From NCBI RefSeq assembly GCF_030523985.1, contig NZ_JAUNHK010000046.1:1-22383 (forward strand): a stretch of DNA of 22,383 nucleotides, written 5' to 3'. The stretch is from Deinococcus sp. GTDB taxonomy: Bacteria; Deinococcota; Deinococci; Deinococcales; Deinococcaceae. Position 1 is the stretch's first letter. Every line of letters begins with the position of its first letter. The position numbers and the translations under genes were made by a program. The notes under the pieces were generated by a model. The model was not told the origin of the DNA, did no database searches, and was given only the letters and a program-made list of their open reading frames with translations. Of the stretch, positions 8,144 to 15,087 are shown piece by piece.

Positions 8144-9272
8144 CTTCTTGCCACGTTTCGCCGCGCCGGATAAAGGGGCTGACCGTACCGACCACCCGGC
8201 TTCCCCCCTTGACGGCAGCACGCACGATTTCGCGTTCCAATTGTGGATAGAGCTTTTGGGCGAAGGCCACTTCGTCACGGATGTCCAGTGTTGCGCCGCT
8301 CGCCACCGAGTCGGTGCCCAGCGCCACGGTGACGCCCGCCGCTGCGAAGGCGGGCCAGTCGAACACGCCACATTCCAGGTTCCGGTTGCTGCGCGGGCAG
8401 GTGACCACCGTGCAGCCGGAGCGGGCTACCCGCGCCACGTCGTCGGGGGTCACGTTGACCATGTGAACCAGGGTGGGTTTGGCCGCCAGAACACCGAGTT
8501 CATCCAGATAGCGCACCGGCGTCAGGTCGGGTTCGGGGGAGCGGCCTATGATTTCGGCAAATTCGCGGGGGTAGAGGGCGGGCATCCGGTTGTCCCAGAG
8601 TGGCCCCGCGCCCGTGCGGAACAGTTCGAGTTCGCTGGGATGTTCGGCGACATGAATTTGCAGCGGTAAGCCCTCGCCCGCCGCGTAGTCGCTCAGCAGC
8701 TTCATCAGCCGCCAGCTGACGGTAAAAGGCGTGTGAGGCGACAGGCCCAGCCGCAGCCCCGGACGCTCCAGCTTGCGCCACTGCTCCAGGCGCTGCCGGG
8801 CCTCCGCGAACACCTCGTCGGCCCTTTCGGGAAAGGGACTGAGTACCTCGAGATAGAGTGTGCCTTGCAGATCGTTCCGCGCCAGCAGCGTGTCCATGAC
8901 TTCGGGTGACCAGACAATGTCGCCCACGCTTTGCCCCAGCCCGGTCAGCAGGTCGGCTCCCCGCCGCGCCGCTTCCGGCCCGCGCAGATGCCGTCCCCGG
9001 ATGACGACTTCGGGAATCCACTGGAAGTAAGGCAACGCCTGGAATTCGTAGGCGCTCATGTCCAGATGGGTGTGGGCGTTGACCGGCAGCGGGGCGACGA
9101 TGCCCACGCGCTCCTCGCGGGCCTGGGGATACTGGCGGCGCAGGTCGTCGGGGCGTCCGGTGGCGGCGACCGTCCCACCGACCACCACCACCCCGCCCGG
9201 CGACTGCGGCGCGCCCATTCCGGTGTAGAGCAGGTCACACAGCAGCAGACGCGGCAGCAAGTCGGCAGTCAT
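8127..9272 (-). CDS. Amidohydrolase, probable aminodeoxyfutalosine deaminase
   Basis: This is a 381-residue COG0402-type metal-dependent deaminase. Metal and catalytic motifs appear in order: NAHTHLD (H67, H69), SPHTPFT, IHVAEH (H207, E210), LVH (H270), TCPRSN and LGTDS (D321). The N-terminal ~55 residues form the beta domain seen in this family. Gene neighbours agree with what I recall for D. radiodurans DR_0824, which was shown to deaminate 6-aminodeoxyfutalosine, a step of the futalosine route to menaquinone. The assignment therefore rests on family plus remembered synteny; a guanine/cytosine or S-adenosylhomocysteine-type deaminase is the alternative. A TAGCAT box 7 nt before the ATG makes it leaderless. 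The neighbouring genes are not menaquinone genes. Confidence 0.8.
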   Translation of the reverse strand: MTADLLPRLLLCDLLYTGMGAPQSPGGVVVVGGTVAATGRPDDLRRQYPQAREERVGIVAPLPVNAHTHLDMSAYEFQALPYFQWIPEVVIRGRHLRGPEAARRGADLLTGLGQSVGDIVWSPEVMDTLLARNDLQGTLYLEVLSPFPERADEVFAEARQRLEQWRKLERPGLRLGLSPHTPFTVSWRLMKLLSDYAAGEGLPLQIHVAEHPSELELFRTGAGPLWDNRMPALYPREFAEIIGRSPEPDLTPVRYLDELGVLAAKPTLVHMVNVTPDDVARVARSGCTVVTCPRSNRNLECGVFDWPAFAAAGVTVALGTDSVASGATLDIRDEVAFAQKLYPQLEREIVRAAVKGGSRVVGTVSPFIRRGETWQEAYIWR

Positions 9273-9279
9273 GGGGCCG

Positions 9280-9285
9280 ATGCTA
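9280..9285 (-). promoter_or_regulatory. -10 box of leaderless amidohydrolase
   Basis: TAGCAT lies 7 nt before the ATG at 9272; no Shine-Dalgarno site is seen. Confidence 0.55.
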
Positions 9286-9317
9286 CTGCCTGCTTCCCGC
9301 TCCTTCGGGCAGATGGG

Positions 9318-10052
9318 TCAACGCAACTGGCGAATGCGTCCGGCAAGGTCCTGGGCCAGCAGCTGCGGCCCCTGCTGCAACTGGGCATCGGGAATAAACC
9401 AGCGGCCTTTCGTCTCGAATTCCTCGACGAACAGGCTCGCCAGGCCCTGGGCGCGGCGGTCCACTTCCAGCACCACGTCCAGGCCGCCCTGCGCCGGAAG
9501 CATCAGCACTTCGAGTTCGCTGATGGAGTACTGCCCGTAGGGGGGCGTGAAACTCAGCTCCTGCACGAGTCGCCCGTGGTGGTATTCCACCTCGCTGCCC
9601 TTCAGCATGAAGCCCAAAAGCTGCGCCGCCTCGATGACCGTCGCCATGCGGGAATCGGGCAAAACCTGCACCGGGTCGGTGTCGCCGGGGTCCATGCCGC
9701 CCGCGATGTCGGCGTCGGTGACCAGCCACACGTCCGTGCCGCGCACCGTCAGCGGCGTGCCGTAGGGGACGGGTAGACTGAACGGGAATTCTCGTACCTC
9801 GCCGGGGCGAATGCTGAAGCTGCCGACAACAGGCAGCGAAAACAGCGTGTGGGTCGCCCATTCCTCGCCGTCACGGTAGCGGGTGGTCAGCCCCAGGTTC
9901 AGCCGCTCGATATGCTGCTCGACTTTTCCCCCGGTGACGGTGACCGTGCCGCGCAGTTCTTCCCCGACGCGCACGGCAGAGTGGTGCAGGCGGGCATCCA
10001 CCCGCGCCGCACCGATTCCCGCCGCGGCCATCATCTTCTTGAAAAATCCCAT
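9318..10052 (-). CDS. Spo0M-like (sporulation-control) arrestin-fold protein
   Basis: This 244-residue protein matches the Spo0M family. It begins with MGFFKKMMAAAGIGAARVD, then beta-sandwich segments (VRVGEELRGTVTVTGG, IRPGEVREFPFSL, YGTPLTVRGTDVWLVTDAD). IAGGMDPGDTDPVQVLP is the family's most conserved stretch. In Bacillus Spo0M affects sporulation; in non-sporing Deinococcus the role is unknown, and an arrestin-like scaffold or regulatory job is a guess. The start codon lies within the 3' arm of a perfect 10-bp inverted repeat (10047-10076) that looks like the terminator of the upstream glucokinase gene. I see no good TANNNT box or Shine-Dalgarno site, so how it is expressed is unclear. 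Confidence 0.88.
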   Translation of the reverse strand: MGFFKKMMAAAGIGAARVDARLHHSAVRVGEELRGTVTVTGGKVEQHIERLNLGLTTRYRDGEEWATHTLFSLPVVGSFSIRPGEVREFPFSLPVPYGTPLTVRGTDVWLVTDADIAGGMDPGDTDPVQVLPDSRMATVIEAAQLLGFMLKGSEVEYHHGRLVQELSFTPPYGQYSISELEVLMLPAQGGLDVVLEVDRRAQGLASLFVEEFETKGRWFIPDAQLQQGPQLLAQDLAGRIRQLR

Positions 10053-10076
10053 GCCCTGAGTACGCCGGGCATGGGA
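10041..10076 (-). terminator. Terminator-like hairpin overlapping the spo0M-like start
   Basis: TCCCATGCCC (10047-10056) and GGGCATGGGA (10067-10076) form a perfect 10-bp inverted repeat with a 10-nt loop. On the minus strand it is followed by TTTTTC. It follows the glucokinase stop by 21 nt. The T run is codons 3-4 of the spo0M-like gene, and its ATG is paired in the stem. Confidence 0.7.
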
Positions 10077-10097
10077 AAAAAGTTTCCGGGGTCGGGA

Positions 10098-10913
10098 TTA
10101 CTTCTTCTTGCTGCTGGGCAAGGCCAGCGCCCCCTTGCCCGATTTGCGGGCGGGTTTGCTCTCCGCGTAGGTTTCTTTGGCCGCCGCCACCATCGCCGCG
10201 CCGACGATGCCCGCTTCGTTTTCCAGGGCCGCCGGAACCAACTTGCTGCGCGAGAGTTCGATGTGGGGCAGCCACTTGTCGGCCTTGCGGCTCAAGCCCC
10301 CGCCGATGATGAACAGGTCGGGCGAAAACAGCAGTTCGAGGTGTTGCAGGTACTTGTTGGCCCGCTTGGCCCACTGTTTCCAGTTCAGGTCGTCGCGTTC
10401 ACGGGCGCGGTCGGAGGCCCAGGTTTCGGCGTGTTTTTCGCGCAGCCACAGGTGGCCCAGCTCGGTGTTGGGCACCAGTTTGCCGTCGTGAATCAGGGCG
10501 CTGCCGATGCCCGTGCCGAAGGTCAGCACCATCACCACGCCCGCCACGTCCTTGCCCGCGCCGAATTTGGCTTCGGCCAGTCCAGCGGCGTCGGCGTCGT
10601 TGACCAGATGCACCTCGTGTCCGGTGGCCTGCGTGAACAGGCGGTCGGCGTCCAGCCCCACCCAGCCTGCGTCCACGTTGGCGGCGCTGAGGGTCACGCC
10701 CCCCTGCACGATGCCGGGGAAAGTGACGCCCACTGGCCCTTTCAGGCCGAAATGCTCGACCAGTTCGGCGACCACCAGTTGCACGTCTTCGGGCCTGGCC
10801 CCTGCGGGCGTAGCAATGCGGTGGCGCTCGCCTGCCAGTTCGCCTGTCGCCGTGTTCACGGGTGCGCCCTTGATGCCGCTGCCGCCGATGTCAATACCGA
10901 GAAGAATCGTCAT
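10098..10913 (-). CDS. ppgK: Polyphosphate glucokinase (ROK family)
   Basis: The enzyme makes glucose 6-phosphate using inorganic polyphosphate, and often also ATP. The 271-residue protein has the N-terminal phosphate loop GIDIGGSGIKG and the LTFGTGIGSALI motif. NTELGHLWLR follows in place of the zinc-binding H-x-C cluster of other ROK kinases. The signature (H)AETWASDRARE...LNW-x-x-WA-x-R and PDLFIIGGGLSRKADKW is typical of actinobacterial PPGK. A Lys/Ser-rich C-terminal tail (ESKPARKSGKG, PSSKKK) extends beyond the core and might bind polyanions. A TATGCT box lies 9 nt before the ATG, giving a near-leaderless mRNA. The following hairpin probably ends transcription inside the start region of the next gene. 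Confidence 0.92.
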   Translation of the reverse strand: MTILLGIDIGGSGIKGAPVNTATGELAGERHRIATPAGARPEDVQLVVAELVEHFGLKGPVGVTFPGIVQGGVTLSAANVDAGWVGLDADRLFTQATGHEVHLVNDADAAGLAEAKFGAGKDVAGVVMVLTFGTGIGSALIHDGKLVPNTELGHLWLREKHAETWASDRARERDDLNWKQWAKRANKYLQHLELLFSPDLFIIGGGLSRKADKWLPHIELSRSKLVPAALENEAGIVGAAMVAAAKETYAESKPARKSGKGALALPSSKKK

Positions 10914-10922
10914 GGTTTCGTC

Positions 10923-10928
10923 AGCATA
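10923..10928 (-). promoter_or_regulatory. -10 box of ppgK
   Basis: TATGCT lies 9 nt before the ATG at 10913, predicting a leader of at most a few nucleotides. Confidence 0.5.
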
Positions 10929-10998
10929 GGCGGCACAGCCGAAAAATGTGTCAGGCGAAAGGGTTCGGCGGCAAAGGGAAAGGAGACGCGTGGCCCGC

Positions 10999-11004
10999 TA
11001 GACT
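10999..11004 (+). promoter_or_regulatory. -10 box of leaderless SDR gene
   Basis: TAGACT lies 6 nt before the ATG at 11011. Together with the ppgK box it makes a divergent promoter region of about 97 nt between the two start codons. Confidence 0.6.
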
Positions 11005-11010
11005 CCGGAC

Positions 11011-11733
11011 ATGTTCAAACTGGACGGCAAACGCGCCCTGGTGACGGGCGGCAGCAAAGGCATCGGGCTGGCGGCGGCGCGGCAACTGCGCGACCTGGGG
11101 GCGGTGGTCACGCTGGCGGCGCGAGGCGAAGAGGTGCTAAGGGCTGCGGCAGCCGACCTGGGTGCGGCCTGGGTGGTGGCCGACGTGAGTACCCCGCAGG
11201 GCGTGCAGGCGGCTGTGGAGGCGGCGGGACAGGTGGACATTCTGGTGAGCAACGCGGGCGGCCCGCCCCCCTCGCTGCCGAGTGCTGTGACCGGGGCAGC
11301 CTGGGAACAGGGCTTTCAAACCACCTTCCTGAGTACCGCCCGCCTGACCGACGCCGTCCTGCCGGGAATGCGTGAACGGGGCTGGGGCCGCATCATCGCC
11401 ATTACCAGCCTGACGGTGGGCCGCCCCGCGCTGAACCTGCCTGTCAGCAACGCCATGCGCGCCGCCGTGACCAACCACTTGCGAACCCTGGCCCTCGAAG
11501 TCGCTGCCGACGGCGTGACCTGCAACACGGTGGCCCCCGGCTACACCGCCACCGAGCGCCTGCAAAAGCTGCACGCCGACCCCGCCGAGGCCGCCAAGCT
11601 CCAGGCCAAAATTCCGGCGCGGCGCTTCGGCAAGCCGGAAGAAGTCGCCGCCGCGATTGCGTTTCTGGCGACGAACGAGGCTGCTTATATCACCGGGCAG
11701 GAAATTCTGGTGGACGGCGGCTGGAGCATCTGA
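11011..11733 (+). CDS. Classical-type SDR oxidoreductase lacking the YxxxK motif
   Basis: This 240-residue FabG-like short-chain dehydrogenase has TGGSKGIG (12-19) for the dinucleotide, NAGG (81-84) and the catalytic-region Ser in ITS (S133). APGYTATER and the ending YITGQEILVDGGWSI are typical of the family. Where FabG has Tyr-x-x-x-Lys, this protein has SNAMR (146-150): Tyr is replaced by Ser and Lys by Arg. The same SNxxR pattern recurs in a known 3-oxoacyl-reductase-like SDR subgroup, so the change is probably inherited rather than a broken gene. Catalysis by the standard mechanism is doubtful and the substrate is unknown. The gene is monocistronic or co-transcribed with the esterase 65 nt downstream, which has its own -10 box. 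Confidence 0.9.
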   Translation: MFKLDGKRALVTGGSKGIGLAAARQLRDLGAVVTLAARGEEVLRAAAADLGAAWVVADVSTPQGVQAAVEAAGQVDILVSNAGGPPPSLPSAVTGAAWEQGFQTTFLSTARLTDAVLPGMRERGWGRIIAITSLTVGRPALNLPVSNAMRAAVTNHLRTLALEVAADGVTCNTVAPGYTATERLQKLHADPAEAAKLQAKIPARRFGKPEEVAAAIAFLATNEAAYITGQEILVDGGWSI

Positions 11734-11786
11734 CCCTGACGCGTCCTTTCGTGGCCTGCGTTGCCCTCTGAAGCCGGGGCCGCGCC

Positions 11787-11792
11787 TAGTAT
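11787..11792 (+). promoter_or_regulatory. -10 box of leaderless esterase gene
   Basis: TAGTAT lies 6 nt before the ATG at 11799. Confidence 0.6.
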
Positions 11793-11798
11793 CCGGTC

Positions 11799-12683
11799 AT
11801 GTCTGCTTCCTTTTCCCTGCGGCGTGCGGCCTGGTGGCTGACCGGAGCCGCCGCGCTGACGCTGACCCTCACCGCCTGTTCGGGGGCCAATGTTCAGAAC
11901 GCCGTCAACGCGACCAACCCAGCGCGGGGCCTGCGGGTCTCACTTGACCAGAGCTACGGCCCTGACCCGCGCAACCGACTGGACGTGTACGCCCCGCCCC
12001 AGGCGCAACGGGCACCGACCATCCTCTTCATTCACGGCGGTTCGTGGGAAGGCGGAGACAAGTCGGGCCATGCCTTTGTGGGCGAGTCTCTGGCCCGGGC
12101 CGGGTACGTGGTGGGCGTCATGAACTACCGCCTCGCGCCGCAGCACCGCTACCCCGCCTATGTGCAGGACGCGGCGGCGGCGCTGGGGTGGATGCGTGAC
12201 CATGCCCGCGAGTGGGGCGGCGACCCGCAAAACCTGTTTGTGGCGGGTCACTCGGCAGGCGGCTTCAACGCAGTCGAAGTGGTGGACAACGCCCGCTGGC
12301 TGGCCGAGGTGGGCGTCCCGGTGGGCAGCGTGCGCGGCGTCATCGGCATCGCGGGGCCGTACTCCTACGATTTCCGCGACTACCCTAGTCGGGTGGCCTT
12401 TCCCGAGGGCAGCGACCCGGCAGACATCATGCCTGACCGCCACGTGCGGCCCGACGCGCCCCCGCATCTGCTGCTGGTCGCGGAGAACGACACCACCGTT
12501 TACCCCCAGAACGCCCTGAACATGGAAGCGGCGCTGAAAAAAGCAGGAGTGGAGGTGCAGCGGGTCGTGCTGCCGCGCCTGAACCATGTCACCATCATCG
12601 GCGTAGTCGCCCGCAACCTGACCTGGCTGGGCGGCACGCGGGCGGAAATCATCCGTTTTGTGGAGGCCTATCGGCTGAAATGA
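11799..12683 (+). CDS. Lipoprotein alpha/beta-hydrolase (carboxylesterase-like)
   Basis: This is a 294-residue alpha/beta hydrolase of the hormone-sensitive-lipase-like carboxylesterase type. A signal peptide with Arg8-Arg9 and a hydrophobic core ends in the lipobox LTAC (24-27), so Cys27 would be lipidated and the enzyme anchored outside the cytoplasm. HGGSW (79-83) is the oxyanion-hole motif. GHSAGG (150-155) holds the nucleophile Ser152. NDTTVYP (about residue 232) provides the likely Asp, and LNHVTII (about 262) the His. NYRLAPQHRYP is another family hallmark. Natural substrate is unknown; short acyl esters are expected. It converges with degV, leaving 21 nt between the stops and no clear T-tract terminator. 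Confidence 0.9.
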   Translation: MSASFSLRRAAWWLTGAAALTLTLTACSGANVQNAVNATNPARGLRVSLDQSYGPDPRNRLDVYAPPQAQRAPTILFIHGGSWEGGDKSGHAFVGESLARAGYVVGVMNYRLAPQHRYPAYVQDAAAALGWMRDHAREWGGDPQNLFVAGHSAGGFNAVEVVDNARWLAEVGVPVGSVRGVIGIAGPYSYDFRDYPSRVAFPEGSDPADIMPDRHVRPDAPPHLLLVAENDTTVYPQNALNMEAALKKAGVEVQRVVLPRLNHVTIIGVVARNLTWLGGTRAEIIRFVEAYRLK

Positions 12684-12704
12684 GGCGGAAAACCGGGGAA
12701 CACC

Positions 12705-13547
12705 CTAGATTTCCGCAGGCGGCGGAAAGATGCCGAAGGCGTAAGCCCCCGGCCCCAGGACGGCTGAAACCGTCAGGCTGAAAGTCGTGCTGAACCGGAC
12801 GCGCAGACCGAGGTTACGGGCTGTTTTTTCCAGTACGGCGATTTGCTCGGCGGCGTCACGGTGGGCGAACACCACGTCTCCTCCGCGTAGGTCGGAAGCT
12901 TGGCGCTGCAACCGCTGACGCATGATTCGCAGGGCCGCCGTGCTGTCGGGAGCCGTGGTCAGCAGTTCGACCTGCCCTCCCGGAGCGCGGAGAATCGGCT
13001 TGAGGGAAGGCGAAAGGTGTTTTACCGCTTGGCCTGACGGGGAATCCTCGGGAAGAAACTCAGTCGTCTCCAGACACAGAAGCGAGTGCGAAAGCTGGTG
13101 AAAGCGGTCAAGCTGTCTCATGACCTGTTGCGGAGAAAGCCCCTGATCGAAGCCCTGGACGGCCCGTTCACCCAGGAGCGCCATAAAGATGGAAAGGGTC
13201 TGGGCGTTATAGACGGTCACGCGGCCTGGAAAGTGGCTGGCGGCCTGCTGCGCGACTTCCAGCATGCCGTTGGCGTACCGATTGGGATGAATCGCCAGGA
13301 CATGGTTTGCCCGCTCCAGCAGGCGCTCCAGGGTGGTGCTGTACCGTTCCACCAGCATCGGAAAGGGCGCTGGCCGGGCTACCCCGGCACGCAGTGGGCC
13401 ATAGAGCTGCTCGCTGCTGATTTCTTCAGAATCGAGCCAGGTCTTTCCACCGAACTCTATGGGTTGCAGCAGCAGATGCACGCCCAGCTCAGTGGCCTGC
13501 AACAGGCTGATGTCACTGGACGAATCGAGAAGGACGGCTGGCTGCAT
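12705..13547 (-). CDS. DegV family fatty-acid-binding protein
   Basis: This is a 280-residue member of the DegV (FakB-like) family, two-domain proteins that hold a fatty acid and in some bacteria present it to a fatty-acid kinase. The N-terminus shows the DSSSD motif in LLDSSSDIS. Next come the PIEF strand, a PFPM-LVERYSTTLERLL helix region, VLAIHPN, VTVYNAQTLS and the C-terminal VLGPGAYAFGIF strand. The central DS-type loop is NAQTLS, somewhat divergent. No kinase partner (FakA) is visible nearby. The ATG at 13547 is preferred to an in-frame upstream start at 13586, because a TACGAT box lies 8 nt before it. The gene follows recO on the same strand with a 56-nt gap. Confidence 0.88.
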   Translation of the reverse strand: MQPAVLLDSSSDISLLQATELGVHLLLQPIEFGGKTWLDSEEISSEQLYGPLRAGVARPAPFPMLVERYSTTLERLLERANHVLAIHPNRYANGMLEVAQQAASHFPGRVTVYNAQTLSIFMALLGERAVQGFDQGLSPQQVMRQLDRFHQLSHSLLCLETTEFLPEDSPSGQAVKHLSPSLKPILRAPGGQVELLTTAPDSTAALRIMRQRLQRQASDLRGGDVVFAHRDAAEQIAVLEKTARNLGLRVRFSTTFSLTVSAVLGPGAYAFGIFPPPAEI

Positions 13548-13555
13548 CGTTCTTG

Positions 13556-13561
13556 ATCGTA
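13556..13561 (-). promoter_or_regulatory. -10 box of leaderless degV-family gene
   Basis: TACGAT lies 8 nt before the ATG at 13547; it excludes the upstream start at 13586. Confidence 0.5.
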
Positions 13562-13603
13562 CTCTTGAGAACTGGCCTGCGCTCACTCCTGTTTACATAC
13601 CGG

Positions 13604-14344
<741 letters not shown>

Positions 14345-14351
14345 AACGAGA

Positions 14352-14357
14352 AATATA
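14352..14357 (-). promoter_or_regulatory. -10 box of leaderless recO
   Basis: TATATT lies 7 nt before the ATG at 14344, in a locally A/T-rich patch. It defines the RecO start. Confidence 0.65.
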
Positions 14358-14439
14358 GCAAAGAAAGCCGCTTTTTCTGTCAGGAGCGAAATCAGGTCAC
14401 ATCTGAAGACTGACCACAGTACCCGCCCGCGCTTCACTC

Positions 14440-14445
14440 TAGACT
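14440..14445 (+). promoter_or_regulatory. -10 box of leaderless four-Cys protein gene
   Basis: TAGACT lies 7 nt before the ATG at 14453. Its start codon is 108 nt from the divergent recO start. Confidence 0.6.
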
Positions 14446-14452
14446 GCCCCGG

Positions 14453-14845
14453 ATGAGCGACAAGGCCCATACCGCCGCCGAACTGCTGCTTGAACTGTTT
14501 CCCGAGTCCTACCGCGAAATCTTTGGTGAAAGACCGCTCGACAAGCCCCCCACGCTGGGGCTTTATCCGGTCGCCGATGGGCGGCTGGCGCTGGTGCATG
14601 GCGACCAGTTGGCCGAGTTCACGCCGATTGCTCCCAAAGGCAGCACCGCCCTGCACTGCGACCTGTGCCACCACACCCGCAGCCGCAGCGAAGCTCAGCT
14701 TTACCGGGTGCGGGTCGGGGCGCGGCTGACGAGGTATGTCACGCTATGCACCCCCACCGAAGGCTGTCAGGCACGGGCAGGCCAGCGCGGGCTGGAAGCC
14801 TTTGCCGAGCGCATTTTCCCGATTGAAAACATTTACGCAGAGTAA
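14453..14845 (+). CDS. Small zinc-finger-like protein, possibly FBP C-terminal treble-clef type
   Basis: This 130-residue protein has an N-terminal helical part (AAELLLELFPESYREIFG) and a C-terminal four-cysteine module: C69-x2-C72 in HCDLCHH, and C99-x5-C105 in LCTPTEGC. Basic and beta-forming residues lie between (LYRVRVGARLTRYVTL). Spacing and the trailing helix resemble the treble-clef zinc finger of FBP-type (EF-G-binding) proteins. FBP proteins act on ribosome-bound EF-G in fusidic-acid resistance, but the N-terminal part here does not look like FBP, so I infer only zinc binding. It is divergent from recO, which may reflect shared regulation or chance. A strong terminator follows at 14875. 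Confidence 0.8.
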   Translation: MSDKAHTAAELLLELFPESYREIFGERPLDKPPTLGLYPVADGRLALVHGDQLAEFTPIAPKGSTALHCDLCHHTRSRSEAQLYRVRVGARLTRYVTLCTPTEGCQARAGQRGLEAFAERIFPIENIYAE

Positions 14846-14874
14846 ACGACGGCCAACGTCACCTAGACAGCGCA

Positions 14875-14906
14875 GCGCCCGGACAGCCGTTCCGGGCGCG
14901 TTTTTT
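14875..14906 (+). terminator. Strong intrinsic terminator
   Basis: GCGCCCGGA (14875-14883) pairs perfectly with TCCGGGCGC (14891-14899) across a 7-nt loop, then GTTTTTT. It ends the four-Cys protein transcript. Confidence 0.94.
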
Positions 14907-15000
14907 CGTTTCTACCCGCCAATTGGGGGAACTGAACCCAGCCGGGGGAGAGTAGACACGGCGGGGACAGATGTGCAAAATGTTAGACGTTCACCAAAAA

Positions 15001-15030
15001 TTGACCGAGTCCAAATCGTGTCCCGAAACT
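15001..15030 (+). promoter_or_regulatory. Possible promoter of lipase gene
   Basis: TTGACC (15001-15006) and GAAACT (15025-15030) have an 18-nt spacer. The -10 is weak. It would give a leader of about 50 nt ending in GGAGG (15078-15082). Confidence 0.35.
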
Positions 15031-15087
15031 GAGCTTTGAGATCGGCCTTTGAGCTGGTGCGTCCATTTCTATTCTGTGGAGGAAAAT

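Noticed and set aside
9849..11375. Plus-strand open frame of 508 codons across ppgK and the spo0M-like gene
   Set aside because: It overlaps three recognised genes, and in its last part simply reads the SDR gene in a wrong frame.
12685..12716. GCGGAAA...TTTCCGC inverted repeat between the esterase and degV-family genes
   Set aside because: It has 7 bp, a long loop and no T tract on either side, and part of it is degV coding sequence; too weak to call a terminator.
13548..13603. A/T-rich 56-bp gap between recO and the degV-family gene as a radiation-response operator
   Set aside because: I see no 17-bp palindrome of the radiation/desiccation motif type here or upstream of recO.
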